Source: JBGPRB01 sp964422155
GTDB taxonomy: Bacteria > Chloroflexota > Dehalococcoidia > Dehalococcoidales > RBG-16-60-22
Length of the DNA stretch: 64,000 nt
Reading direction: 5' to 3'
Assembly: GCA_964422155.1 (NCBI GenBank)
Contig: CAYQZZ010000004.1
Coordinates: 1 to 64,000 of the forward strand
This document shows positions 50,366 to 59,415 of the stretch, piece after piece. The position numbers and the translations under genes were made by a program. The notes beneath the pieces were generated by a model. That model searched no databases, was not told where the DNA came from, and saw only the letters and a list, made by a program, of their open reading frames with translations. How positions within the stretch are numbered: the first letter of the stretch is position 1; every line of letters begins with the position of its first letter.

Positions 50366-51643
50366 ATGGTTCGAAAGCAACCATTTTTTTATGGCTGGTA
50401 TCTCGTCGGCGTCATGATTGTCGCCATGATGCTGATTTACGGCATCAGGAGTTCCTTTTCCGTTTTTTTCTCCCCGGTCCTGGATGAGTTCGGCTGGTAC
50501 CGCGGCACAACGGCCATCATGCTTTCGCTCAATATCTTCGTCTATGGACTGGCAGCGCCAGTAGCCGGCATTCTTGTTGACCGCTGGAAGCCGAGAACGG
50601 TGGTGGTGATGGGCATCCTCGTTCTGGCGCTGGCAACGGCCGCCAACTTCTATGCCGGCAAGCTCTGGCATTTTTACCTGCTATTTGGTGTGCTGGCGCC
50701 TATCGGCACAGCCTTCTGCGGTTCACCCGCGTTTAATCCCACTCTCATCAACTGGTTCGGCAAGAAGCGTGGGCTCGCGGTCGGGCTGGGTCAGATCGGG
50801 GGAGGACTGAGTTTCGCTTATGTTATGCTTATTGAAAAGGTGATATCCACATGGGATTGGCAGACTTCCTTCTTTGTCATGGCGGGCCTGGTTGTGGTTG
50901 TTTTATTGCCGCTCTATATTATCTTTTTCTATCACCGTCCGGAGGATAAAGGGTTGACTGCCTATGGCGCGAGTGAATCCCCGGGTGGGAACAAGGCAAC
51001 AGATATACAAGATGTCCCCGTCCGCGATTGGACACTCCGCGTCGCGCTGAAGACTTATCAGCTATGGCTCCTGGTTTTTACCGAATTCTGTTTCTGGGGG
51101 GTCGGCAGCTACATGATTCTGGCCCACCAGATCAAGTTCGCCGAGGACGCTGGATACAGCAGCGCGCTCGCCGCTTCGGTATTTGCCCTTTTCGGTATCG
51201 CCTCCATCGGCGGTCAGCTCTGCTCTCCCATTTCCGACTCGATAGGACGGGAGAAGACCCTGACGGTAGCGGCCGTCCTGTCCATTGGCGGACTGATAGC
51301 ATTGATGGCGGTCAAGGATACCTCGCAGCCATGGCTTCTTTACGTATATGCCATAAGCTACGGTTTTTCGACGGGTCTTTTTTCACCTAACATTATCGTG
51401 GGCACAGCCGATATATTCCGTGGCAGAAATATCGGTACAATATCCGCCCTGTTGCTTACCGGAGTCGGTTTAGGCGGCGCTATCGGCCCATGGCTGGGAG
51501 GATATCTCTATGACGTTAAGGGGAGTTACGATATCGCCTTCATCATCAGCATGGCGGCTTATGCCGTAGGTTGTATCAGTTTCTGGATTGCCGCCCCGAG
51601 AAACGCGGAAAAACTACGGGCGAAGCTGATGAGTCCGGTCTAA
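50366..51643 (+). CDS. MFS transporter, monocarboxylate/oxalate:formate type
   Basis: 425 residues with 12 hydrophobic helices. The N-terminus KQPFFYGWYLVGVMIVAMMLIYGIRSSFSVFFSPVLDEFGW and GLAAPVAGILVDRWKPRTVVVMG (motif A region after helix 2) are typical of the OFA/MCT branch, which moves carboxylates. Substrate unknown. An aromatic or hydroxy acid would suit the catabolic-looking genes that follow. Convergent with the flavoprotein gene. Confidence 0.9.
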   Translation: MVRKQPFFYGWYLVGVMIVAMMLIYGIRSSFSVFFSPVLDEFGWYRGTTAIMLSLNIFVYGLAAPVAGILVDRWKPRTVVVMGILVLALATAANFYAGKLWHFYLLFGVLAPIGTAFCGSPAFNPTLINWFGKKRGLAVGLGQIGGGLSFAYVMLIEKVISTWDWQTSFFVMAGLVVVVLLPLYIIFFYHRPEDKGLTAYGASESPGGNKATDIQDVPVRDWTLRVALKTYQLWLLVFTEFCFWGVGSYMILAHQIKFAEDAGYSSALAASVFALFGIASIGGQLCSPISDSIGREKTLTVAAVLSIGGLIALMAVKDTSQPWLLYVYAISYGFSTGLFSPNIIVGTADIFRGRNIGTISALLLTGVGLGGAIGPWLGGYLYDVKGSYDIAFIISMAAYAVGCISFWIAAPRNAEKLRAKLMSPV

Positions 51644-51795
51644 CCCCGGCAGAGCGGGTATTATTTATCGCCACTGGACGAGGATGGATTCCCTCTGGAA
51701 AAGACGGACGGCGAAACGCAGCGTCAGTATGTCCGCAATGTCACAACCAGTGCCTGTCCTCTCCGCTAAAACCTGGATATGTTGTATCACCCGGC

Positions 51796-53556
51796 CTATT
51801 GCCTGATAGGAATCCTGGAGAACTCAAATTTTCCTTGATTCTTTTTCAGGGCTAGGAAGGCGAGCCATTTTGCGTCGTCCTGCTCCGGGAAATCCGCCCG
51901 GATGAACCCGAAAGGCGCTCTGCGGCTCTCCTGCCTTTCCAGCGAGGCATTCAGTACCATCTCGGCGTTATCGATAATCGACTGCACTTCAAAGCACCGC
52001 ATGAGTTCATGGGGATTTTCGGCTTTAAACAGAGCGTTTTTCTTGATATCGTTTAGGCGTTCGATGCCGCGTCTCAGCGTGTTTCCCGCCCTGACGTCGC
52101 CAGCATAGTAATCTAGCGCGTTCTGTACGGCCAGCTCTACCTCGCGCCAGTGCTGTCCTTCCTTACTTGTTAATATGCCGGAGCACAGCTTTTTGAGGGA
52201 CTCTATTTGTTCGGCATCCACGGGCAGGAAATCTTTCTGCTGCCTGGCTTCCTTGGCCGCCTTCTCACCGGCGCGCCAGCCCATGACGAAAGCCCCCGGC
52301 GCCCCCGCCCAGGGTACCCCGCCGACGTCATCCCCGGCGCCGAACAACCCTTTGACCTCGGTTTCCAGGTCATTGTTCACCACCACTCCTGAGGCAGCCG
52401 TGCCGGCCATCTCGCGGCTGTTCGGGAGCCATTCCAGCTTGTCCTTTCGGAAGTCGAATCCTTCCTGCTTTTTTAAGTAGTCCAGGAACAGAGACCCTTT
52501 GCCCTCGTTGCCGATTGACCATTCTATGTATTTTATCTCTTCCTCGGTGCCGCCGGTGAGGTCGAGATAAAAGGGCCCCTCTCCCTGTTTATGCAGTTGT
52601 TCGTAAGACGGACGCGGGTTCCGGTTCCCCGAGAGCATCTTCTGTCGGCTTATCCTGGCGTCCACTTTCTCCTTGCCCAGGTTCTCCCAGTCATAGAAAC
52701 GGGTTCTCGGGACGATTACTTCGCCTTGGGGGCCGGTAACAGCCGCGGCCGGCTGTACCGTGTTCCGGGGAGAGCCCAGGTTTAGCTCGTAGTTGCCGAT
52801 GGAATAGTATCCCGAGGAAAGGAACTCCATGTTGATTACCGGAATGCCGGCGCGGAAAGCCATGGCACGGCCGTCCCCGGTTTCATTCACGGGTATGCGG
52901 TGGTTGCCCCAGATGCCGGTTACGTTGGGGGTCAGTCGGTTGGCCCGCCCCGTGCACAGGACGACCGTTTTCGCCCGGAAAGAATATAGATGGCCGTTAT
53001 TTGTGCCTATGCCGAGCGCCCCCGATATCTGGCCGTCGGTGATTAACAGGGCTACCATCATGACCCGATTTATAATATTGACGCCCCTTTTTTTAGCCTC
53101 TAACGTAAGCTTTACCTTTAAATCGCGGCCGTCAAAGTTAAATGAGCTCGGCAGGCTGTGGAACTGGTACACAATCCGGAATTTGCCGGGTATTTTGCTA
53201 TCTTCGTACCTGATTTTAATGCCGAACTTCTCCAGGTCCAGCATCCTGCTATAGTTTTCGCTGGCCACCAGGCGGAGCAGCTCTTTATTGATAAAGCCCC
53301 GCGCTATTAGCTGGGCGTGGTCTTCTATCAGGTCGTCGATAGTCCACCCCATCTTTTCATGGACAAGTGGTATATAAGCCCATGAGTGGTCGACTCCCGT
53401 CCCGGCGCAGCCGCTGCTCAGTGTATTGGCCTTTTCCGCTATCGTGGCTTTTACCCCGTATTCGCTGGCTTTTATCCCGGCCATGCAGCCGGCCAGTCCA
53501 CCGCCGATGACCAGTACGTCCGTCTCAACTGGTATCACTTCGGTATCTGGTTTCAT
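51796..53556 (-). CDS. AprA/fumarate-reductase-like FAD flavoprotein
   Basis: 586 residues. N-terminal FAD motif VLVIGGGLAGCMAGIKASEYG, then GCAGTGVDHSW (in place of the usual His-Ser substrate loop), VVLCTGRANRL and GLFGAGDDVGGVPWAGAPGAFVMGW at the FAD C-terminal site. The layout resembles the adenylylsulfate reductase alpha branch. A small ferredoxin gene overlaps it upstream, as in aprBA, but there are no sulfur genes nearby (no sat, qmo or dsr), so APS reduction is unlikely. Probably an anaerobic dehydrogenase or reductase acting on an organic acid. Confidence 0.85.
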   Translation of the reverse strand: MKPDTEVIPVETDVLVIGGGLAGCMAGIKASEYGVKATIAEKANTLSSGCAGTGVDHSWAYIPLVHEKMGWTIDDLIEDHAQLIARGFINKELLRLVASENYSRMLDLEKFGIKIRYEDSKIPGKFRIVYQFHSLPSSFNFDGRDLKVKLTLEAKKRGVNIINRVMMVALLITDGQISGALGIGTNNGHLYSFRAKTVVLCTGRANRLTPNVTGIWGNHRIPVNETGDGRAMAFRAGIPVINMEFLSSGYYSIGNYELNLGSPRNTVQPAAAVTGPQGEVIVPRTRFYDWENLGKEKVDARISRQKMLSGNRNPRPSYEQLHKQGEGPFYLDLTGGTEEEIKYIEWSIGNEGKGSLFLDYLKKQEGFDFRKDKLEWLPNSREMAGTAASGVVVNNDLETEVKGLFGAGDDVGGVPWAGAPGAFVMGWRAGEKAAKEARQQKDFLPVDAEQIESLKKLCSGILTSKEGQHWREVELAVQNALDYYAGDVRAGNTLRRGIERLNDIKKNALFKAENPHELMRCFEVQSIIDNAEMVLNASLERQESRRAPFGFIRADFPEQDDAKWLAFLALKKNQGKFEFSRIPIRQ

Positions 53557-53798
53557 GGCTTCTCTCCTCTCAGGATGGATACCCTCATCGGGAGGGGCGG
53601 GACAATCTTGATAGCCCCCTTTTCCCGCTGCGGGCAGCGCATCCAGCAGGCTCCGTCATAGGCGCATTCGTCCGGGTATTTTATTAAGGGGGGTTTACCC
53701 TTCTCGGGATTAGCCTCAAGGATTTCCATGAGGCAGACATCCACGCAGGTATTGCATCCCGTGCAAACATCCTCGTTAAAAACAATTGGGTTAAACAT
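53553..53798 (-). CDS. Ferredoxin-like small subunit, AprB-like
   Basis: 81 residues from the ATG at 53798, with GGAGG 8 nt upstream. A TTG at 53813 overlaps that site. CTGCNTCVDVC gives one [4Fe-4S] site. The second group, CAYDGACWMRCP, has the wider first spacing seen in AprB. The 4-nt overlap with the flavoprotein shows that the two form one enzyme. Confidence 0.87.
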   Translation of the reverse strand: MFNPIVFNEDVCTGCNTCVDVCLMEILEANPEKGKPPLIKYPDECAYDGACWMRCPQREKGAIKIVPPLPMRVSILRGEKP

Positions 53799-53881
53799 CG
53801 CTGACCTCCGCAATCTTTAGTATAACTCTGGAAGCAGGATGTTAAGAGAATATCAGAAATGGGTTTATAATACAAATTGAA

Positions 53882-53915
53882 GAAAAAAAAAGAGGGGGAG
53901 CCGTTCGGCTCCCCC
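53882..53915 (-). terminator. Intrinsic terminator of the SDR pair
   Basis: GGGGGAGCC (53894-53902), GTTC, GGCTCCCCC (53907-53915). On the minus strand it is followed by CTC and a nine-T run. It ends minus-strand transcripts from the two SDR genes upstream and insulates the ferredoxin gene. Confidence 0.85.
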
Positions 53916-53984
53916 CTTTGAATTGTCCAATACGACAACTCTATTTACTCGATATATAGCTCTTCTACTTCATAAGCTTCTAGC

Positions 53985-54740
53985 CTAGGGGGAGACGCCG
54001 CCCGAGACCACGAGTACCTGTCCGACGATGTCGCTGGCGGCATCCGAAACCAGGAAAGTCACCGCGTTGGCGATATCCTGGGTCGTGGTGAGCCTTTTAA
54101 TCGGCAGCGTCTTGGGGAAGTTCTCTAACATACCGGGAGGCGCATTCTTGGCGAAGCCGGTATTGGCGGGTCCGGGGGAAACGCAGTTGACGTTAATGCC
54201 TTCGGGCGCAGCTTCTTTAGCTACACCCATGCTGAAAGCGATGATTCCCGCCTTGGCCGCGGCATAACCGGTGGTAAACATCCCGCCGTGTATACCGGCG
54301 CCCGATGTAATATTCACTATTTTACCGCTCTTTTGCTTAATCATAAGCGGGAGGACGGTCATGGTGCCGTTCCTCGTGCTTCTGAGGTTAACATTGATAT
54401 CGAAGTCCCAGTCCTTGTCCGTCATTTGCAGGAAGGGCTTGGGTGGGGTGCAGCCGCCGGCATTGTTCACCAGTATGTCTATCCTGCCGAACTTTTCCAG
54501 CACCTTTTTTACCATGGTATCCCATTCCGTGCCGCTGGTGACATCAGCTTTAATCGCCATGGACTTGCGCCCCAGCTTTTCTACCTCGGCCGCTGTTTTC
54601 TTGGCGCCATCGAGGTCTAGGTCGTTAATAATGACATCGCACCCTTCTTTAGCCAGCTGTAATGCTATGGCTTTGCCGAAGCCTATCTGGCTGCCGGCTC
54701 CGGTTACCAGAGCTACCTTGCCTTTTAAGCCTAGTTCCAT
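53985..54740 (-). CDS. Short-chain dehydrogenase/reductase
   Basis: 251 residues. The NAD site is TGAGSQIGFGKA, longer than the usual TGxxxGIG and shared with the neighbouring paralog. NNAG, the catalytic Ser in NITSGAG and Tyr/Lys in YAAAKAG are present. The C-terminus GQVLVVSGGVSP is slightly off-consensus (usually VDGG). Second gene of a tandem SDR pair, 59 nt apart, followed by a strong terminator. Substrate unknown. The two may form a heteromer or act on successive intermediates. Confidence 0.9.
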   Translation of the reverse strand: MELGLKGKVALVTGAGSQIGFGKAIALQLAKEGCDVIINDLDLDGAKKTAAEVEKLGRKSMAIKADVTSGTEWDTMVKKVLEKFGRIDILVNNAGGCTPPKPFLQMTDKDWDFDINVNLRSTRNGTMTVLPLMIKQKSGKIVNITSGAGIHGGMFTTGYAAAKAGIIAFSMGVAKEAAPEGINVNCVSPGPANTGFAKNAPPGMLENFPKTLPIKRLTTTQDIANAVTFLVSDAASDIVGQVLVVSGGVSP

Positions 54741-54799
54741 GTAATTCCTCCTTTTGATTATTTGCTTAATAGCTCCTTCATCAGATATGCCAATATCCC

Positions 54800-55585
54800 T
54801 TAAAACTTTATTATCTTGCCTCCATCCACGTCAAAGGTCTGTCCCACGATATCGCTGGAGACATCCGAGGCTAGGAACGCCACCATGTTGCCGATATCCT
54901 GAGGGGTAGTCATCCTGCCCACCGGTATGTCCATGGAAACGTGTTTAATAAATTCAGGCGGGGTTTCCGCCGTTTTTAATACTTTACTGGAACGTAAAAA
55001 GCCAGTATCGCCGAGGCCGGGGCTAACGCTGTTTACGTTAACGCCAGAGGCTATCACTTCCTTGGCCAGAGCTTTGGTGAAAGCGATAACTCCGGCCTTG
55101 GCCGCGCTATAGATACTGGAGTTTGCCAGGCCCATAGTGCCGACGCCTGACGAAGTGTTGATAATCTTACCGCTCTTGCGTTCCAGCATTTGGGGTAGGA
55201 CCGCTTTGGTGCAAATAAACACCGACCTGAGGTTGATATCTATATCCGGGTCCCACTCCGCCTCGGTCTTTTGCACAAAAGGTTTCGGTGGCGTGGATTG
55301 ACCGGCATTATTTACCAGAATATCTATCCTGCCGAATTTCGCCAGGGCCGCCTTTACCGCGTTGTTTACCTCGGCGCTTTTAGTTACATCCGCCTGAAGA
55401 GCTATGGCTTTATGACCTGAAGCCTCAATTTCTGCCGCGGTCTTTTTCGCGCCTTCGAGGTCCTTATCAACAACGATTACGTTGCACCCCTCTTTTGCCA
55501 GCGTCAGGGCAATGCCCTTACCGAAACCTGTCTGGTTGCCGGCTCCGGTTACCAGTGCCGCTTTGCCTTTTAATCCCAGGTCCAT
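54800..55585 (-). CDS. Short-chain dehydrogenase/reductase, paralog of the next gene
   Basis: 261 residues, close paralog of the SDR downstream: same TGAGNQTGFGKG nucleotide loop, NNAGQSTPPKPF against NNAGGCTPPKPF, YSAAKAG at the active site and a C-terminal GQTFDVDGGK. It follows an IclR regulator by 6 nt, so regulator and SDR pair are one transcript. The local duplication suggests substrate diversification. Confidence 0.91.
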   Translation of the reverse strand: MDLGLKGKAALVTGAGNQTGFGKGIALTLAKEGCNVIVVDKDLEGAKKTAAEIEASGHKAIALQADVTKSAEVNNAVKAALAKFGRIDILVNNAGQSTPPKPFVQKTEAEWDPDIDINLRSVFICTKAVLPQMLERKSGKIINTSSGVGTMGLANSSIYSAAKAGVIAFTKALAKEVIASGVNVNSVSPGLGDTGFLRSSKVLKTAETPPEFIKHVSMDIPVGRMTTPQDIGNMVAFLASDVSSDIVGQTFDVDGGKIIKF

Positions 55586-55591
55586 AATTAT

Positions 55592-56401
55592 TTATCCCCT
55601 TTCACCGAATATCCCTGTGATATTGTTGGAAATCCGTCTCGAACTGGCTTTTAGCTCGGCAATAACCTCTTTCACCTTGGGTTGGAGACGGCTCTCCGGG
55701 CCTACGACGCTCAGGCCGACCGGCAGGATGTAATTATGAATAGGTGCCGCGATACAAAAAGTTCCCTGGACCCGTTCTCCGTAGCTGATGGCGTATCCCT
55801 TTTGCCTGATTTCCTTCAACTGCGCCATCAGCAGTTGCTTATCGGTAACGGTACGTTCGGTTTCCGGCGTGATGTTTATGTTATCCATTAATATTTTCAG
55901 TCTTTTTTCATCGAGTTGCATGAGTAATACTTTTACGGAGGCTCCGGCATACAGACCGGCGTAGAGAGGTCCTATCTTTTTACTCTCCTGGGTGACTTTG
56001 AGGGTATGCTTGCTCGGTATTTCATGCAGCGGAAGATATTGAATACCTATCATGATATCCAGGGCAACCGTTTCCTCTGAGAAAGATGCCAGGTGTTTCA
56101 TCTCGTCGATGGCGCACGTTATCAGGCGCTTATGAGTGGTTACGGGGTTTGATGTCAGTTGCGTGATAAGGGGACCGAGGTAATAGCGGCGGTTGATAGT
56201 ATCCTGGACCACAAGGAGGGGTTCTTCCAGTAGTTTGAGTACTCTGTGGACGGTGGATTTGCTGAAATTGCATTGCCTGGCAATATCGCTTATCTTGTGG
56301 ACATCGTTGCTCAGGCAGATGAGAATTTCAGTAGCATGAGCTATGGAACCGGTAGCCTTCTTTGCCTTTTCCGGGATTACTTTCGGAATACTCGCCTCCA
56401 T
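55592..56401 (-). CDS. IclR-family transcriptional regulator
   Basis: 269 residues. Winged helix at 20-85 (ATEILICLSNDVHKISDIARQCNFSKSTVHRVLKLLEE), then the GAF-like effector domain: DIMIGIQYLPLHEI, GPLYAGLYAGASVKVLL and GYAISYGERVQGTFCIAAPIHNY. IclR proteins respond to small organic or aromatic acids. AAGGAG precedes the ATG. It is divergent from the SDR at 56576 and sits in front of the SDR pair, so it may control both. A near-identical second copy at 57.4-58.2 kb is broken. Confidence 0.92.
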   Translation of the reverse strand: MEASIPKVIPEKAKKATGSIAHATEILICLSNDVHKISDIARQCNFSKSTVHRVLKLLEEPLLVVQDTINRRYYLGPLITQLTSNPVTTHKRLITCAIDEMKHLASFSEETVALDIMIGIQYLPLHEIPSKHTLKVTQESKKIGPLYAGLYAGASVKVLLMQLDEKRLKILMDNINITPETERTVTDKQLLMAQLKEIRQKGYAISYGERVQGTFCIAAPIHNYILPVGLSVVGPESRLQPKVKEVIAELKASSRRISNNITGIFGERG

Positions 56402-56532
56402 GGTCAGGGCTCTCCTTCCAGAGAAATTCTAATATTACATTACATTTTACCATTTTCTGCTGAGAAAGATTAAGAAAAGCTTCGCCCTCTATCAGGCGTT
56501 GGGATTTTCCCGCTATATCACCGCGAAAGATG

Positions 56533-56558
56533 TATAATATAACGAAGTATTAACGTTA
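56533..56558. promoter_or_regulatory. Promoter element and palindrome in the IclR/SDR divergent region
   Basis: TATAAT (56533-56538) and the palindrome TAACGTTA (56551-56558) lie just before AGGAGG and the SDR ATG. An IclR binding site here is a guess from position. Confidence 0.4.
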
Positions 56559-56575
56559 GATATAGGAGGTAATTT

Positions 56576-57352
56576 ATGTTACTTAAAGACAGGGTCGCCA
56601 TTATTACCGGCGGAGCCCGCGGCATGGGCAGGGCCATCGCCCTCCGCTTTGCTAAGGAAGGCTGCTCCTCGGTTATCATTGACCTTCTGGATAAAGAAGG
56701 CGAAAAAACGGTTAGCGATATTAAAAAGGCCGGGAAGGATGCTATTTACGTCCGTTGCGACGTCACCAGCAGCGCCAAAGTGAGGGAAATGGTGGCCAAG
56801 TCTATAGTTAAGTTCAAGAAAGTGGATATCATGGTGAACTGCGCCGGTATCGGCAGGCCGCCTGTGCTGATTAATGATATCTCCGAAGAGGAATATGACA
56901 AGGTCGTGGGGGTCAACATGAAGGGTATCTTCCTGTGCCTCCAGGCCATCGCCCCGCACATGAAAGCCAATAAATACGGCAAGATTATCAACATCTCTTC
57001 TCTGGCGGGTATTTCTCCCGGCGCGTTTGCCATTCACTATGCCGCCGCCAAAGCCGGAGCTTTGCACCTCTCGAACTGTTTTGCCCTGGAAATGGCCAGG
57101 TATAATGTCACCGTCAACGTCATTCTCCCGGGGATGATTCGCACGGATATGACCAGAGATTTTGCCCCGCCGATGATTAAAGACCTGGACGCTTTCATGG
57201 GCGAGATGGCTAAAGGCATACCTCTGGGGAGGGAAGGTACCGTGGATGACATCGCCTCGGCGGCGCTGTTCCTGGCATCCGATGAATCCTCGTATATCAC
57301 GGGCGATAGTATACGTGTCGGGGGCGGTATGCCCAACCGGGCGGCACCGTAA
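56576..57352 (+). CDS. Short-chain dehydrogenase/reductase
   Basis: 258 residues. Classical SDR: TGGARGMGRA, Asp in VIIDLLD (NAD preference), NCAG in place of NNAG, catalytic Ser in ISSLAG and Tyr/Lys in YAAAKAG, ending GDSIRVGGG. AGGAGG is 8 nt before the ATG. Flanked by an intact IclR gene on the left and its broken paralog on the right, as if an IclR-SDR unit had been duplicated. It is not a close paralog of the SDR pair to the left. Confidence 0.92.
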   Translation: MLLKDRVAIITGGARGMGRAIALRFAKEGCSSVIIDLLDKEGEKTVSDIKKAGKDAIYVRCDVTSSAKVREMVAKSIVKFKKVDIMVNCAGIGRPPVLINDISEEEYDKVVGVNMKGIFLCLQAIAPHMKANKYGKIINISSLAGISPGAFAIHYAAAKAGALHLSNCFALEMARYNVTVNVILPGMIRTDMTRDFAPPMIKDLDAFMGEMAKGIPLGREGTVDDIASAALFLASDESSYITGDSIRVGGGMPNRAAP

Positions 57353-57399
57353 AATATCGGCAAATTAAAGGTAGCATTGAGGAGGATGTCCGAAAATTG

Positions 57400-58233
57400 T
57401 CATTCCCGACCTTTCAGGAAGTTGCCCGCGATATTGTTGGAAATCCGGACCGAGCTTGCCTTCAGCTCTTCGATTACCCCTGTTGCCCGCAATTGTAGTC
57501 GACTCTCTGGCCCCACGACACTCAAAGCAACCGGCAGAACGTAATTATTAATGGGCACGGATATGCATAATGCTCCGGGAATCCTTTCTCCGTAGCTGAT
57601 AGCGTACCCCTGCTGCCTGATTTCTTTAATCTGCGCCATCAACAGTTCCTTGTTGGTTACGGTACGCTCGGTGGCGCGTGTGATATTCATACTGTCTAGC
57701 GCTACTTTCAGCTGTTTATCATTAAGCAGGGAAAGCATTACTTTCACCGAGGCCCCGGCCTGTAAAGGCCCGGACATTCTGCTTTCTTGAGTAACTTTTA
57801 GGTCATGTTTACTCGCTATTTCATATAGTGAAAAATGTTGAATACCTATCATAATGTCCAGGGTCACCGTTTCCTCGGAAATATGTGATAGGTGTTTCAT
57901 CTCCTCATTCGCATACATAATCAGATATTCATGGGTGGTTATCGGGTTTGACGCCAGTTGTGTTATCAGGGGGCCCAGGTAATAGCGGCGGTTAGTGGAG
58001 TCCTGTACTACAAGCTAAGCCTCTCCAAGCAGCTTGAGTACCCTGTGGACGGTGGACTTGCCGAGATTACACTGCCTGGCAATATCGGTTAAAGCATGGA
58101 TATCATTGCTTAAACATATCAGGATGCTGGTGGCATGGGCGATAGAACCGGTGGTCTTTTTTTCAGCAACGGGGAAATCGTTCCGTATGTTAGAACTTGT
58201 GTTCCTTTTCGGCACGTTTTTATTATAGCACAT
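57400..58233 (-). pseudogene. IclR-family regulator broken by one amber codon
   Basis: 278 codons in one frame, with a single TAG at 58017-58015, where the intact paralog at 55.6-56.4 kb has Leu (EEPLLVVQD against GEA-stop-LVVQD). A TTG-to-TAG change would suffice. Both halves are otherwise sound: the DNA-binding domain (QCNLGKSTVHRVLKLL) before the stop and the full effector domain after it. An internal ATG at 57918 could restart translation but would give only the effector domain. Recent inactivation is likely. Confidence 0.8.
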
Positions 58234-58331
58234 CCTGTCAAGAAACTATAATCAGGATTCTGTTGGTTTTGGTTGCACCCCCTTGGGAGGTTGTCATTGC
58301 GAAGGCACGCCAGTGCCCATAAAGCCTTAGC

Positions 58332-58359
58332 TTGACAGGTATGACATAAATGATATAAT
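58332..58359 (+). promoter_or_regulatory. Consensus promoter for the cupin gene
   Basis: TTGACA (58332-58337), 16 nt, TATAAT (58354-58359): both boxes are perfect. The transcript leader would be about 120 nt. Confidence 0.8.
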
Positions 58360-58486
58360 AAGGGTACATTACAAAGGAACAGAAGTTCAGATAAATGGAA
58401 CGTTATTTATAGCTGGATAGATACTTCGGATGTACTTTCGTCGTGAAACGTCGTTCGGTAATATAAAAGCAGGAGGCTGATTCAAG

Positions 58487-58942
58487 ATGGCTAAGACAAA
58501 ATATGGAAAATACGTCATAAAGGCACCTACCCTGAAAGGGGACTTCCCGCCTTTGGCGCAGAGAATGGTCTATGACGGCCTTACCAAAGGCGGTATCGGA
58601 AATGTCGGCATAAGATATTCATACTTTTACGGGCCTCCCTTCCAGTTCGAGGTCCCTCACAAGCATGATTATGACCAGTTCCTGTGTTTCCTGGGCACCC
58701 CGGAGGATGTCAGGGTTTTCGATGCGGAAGTTGAGATATGGCTGGGCGATGAAATGGAAAAACACACCATAACCGAGTCCACCATCGTCCATGTCCCCGC
58801 CGGATTGCTTCACTGCCCTATGAATTACAAGCGGATAAGCAAGCCCATCATGCTTATCAATATCACGCTCGGCGGCGAATATATTAAGAAGAGCGCTAAG
58901 GGCGAAATAATGCCCTGGCGACCCGATATGCCCAAGAAATAG
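58487..58942 (+). CDS. Cupin-fold protein
   Basis: 151 residues. The metal site reads PHKHDYDQFLCFLG (His, His and an acidic/Gln position), and the second cupin motif is VPAGLLHCPMN with a further His. A single double-stranded beta-helix domain, no signal. Cupins with this PHxHxxDQ pattern include small metal-dependent isomerases and decarboxylases, but no activity can be assigned. AGGAGG is 11 nt upstream. A perfect promoter precedes it and a terminator follows, so it is a strongly expressed single gene by appearance. Confidence 0.8.
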   Translation: MAKTKYGKYVIKAPTLKGDFPPLAQRMVYDGLTKGGIGNVGIRYSYFYGPPFQFEVPHKHDYDQFLCFLGTPEDVRVFDAEVEIWLGDEMEKHTITESTIVHVPAGLLHCPMNYKRISKPIMLINITLGGEYIKKSAKGEIMPWRPDMPKK

Positions 58943-58961
58943 AGAACAGGTAATAATTTAT

Positions 58962-59002
58962 AAGGGGTGGACCGCCGCAATAAGTGGTGTCACCCCTTTT
59001 TT
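58962..59002 (+). terminator. Intrinsic terminator after the cupin gene
   Basis: AAGGGGTG (58962-58969) pairs with CACCCCTT (58991-58998), followed by a T-run. Confidence 0.75.
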
Positions 59003-59008
59003 ATTTCA

Positions 59009-59083
<75 letters not shown>

Positions 59084-59163
59084 CCGGAGCGTTTATATTT
59101 TATCTCAAAAGACCGATGTTGTAAAGAAGGGGCGGGGTTAAGATAAGCCGGCTGAAAGTATCG

Positions 59164-59271
59164 GTCGTTCAGCAACCGCTCATGGTGAGCCTGTCGAACC
59201 ATAGCGATGTGCTTGAATTTGCCCTTCGACAAGCTCACTTCGTGGTGACTCAGTGGAACCAGGGCGAGCGG
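59164..59271. repeat. MITE-like element, repeat family A copy 3
   Basis: Left end GTCGTTCAGCAACCGCTCATGG is close to copy 2, the core has CCTTCGACAAGCTCA, and the right end is GAGCGG. The right terminal repeat is degenerate. It lies between tRNA-Gly and the corrinoid operon promoter. Confidence 0.6.
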
Positions 59272-59297
59272 GAAAAGATAGTATCAAAGTGTAACAT

Positions 59298-59326
59298 TTG
59301 ACTTTTCATTTAGGCATTGATATACT
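59298..59326 (+). promoter_or_regulatory. Sigma70-type promoter of the corrinoid/methyltransferase operon
   Basis: TTGACT (59298-59303), 17 nt, TATACT (59321-59326). The palindrome AGGTGCACCT (59337-59346), just past the start point, is a possible operator. Confidence 0.75.
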
Positions 59327-59415
59327 CGCCATGAGCAGGTGCACCTCAAGCTTGGACGAGGGAAATCCACACCATTCTCAAATAGACCATCGATAAATTT
59401 AAGGAGGATAAAGGT

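Noticed and set aside
51796..53798. Dissimilatory APS reductase AprBA
   Set aside because: Overall similarity only; no sat, qmo, dsr or sulfite genes in the window and a catabolic neighbourhood.
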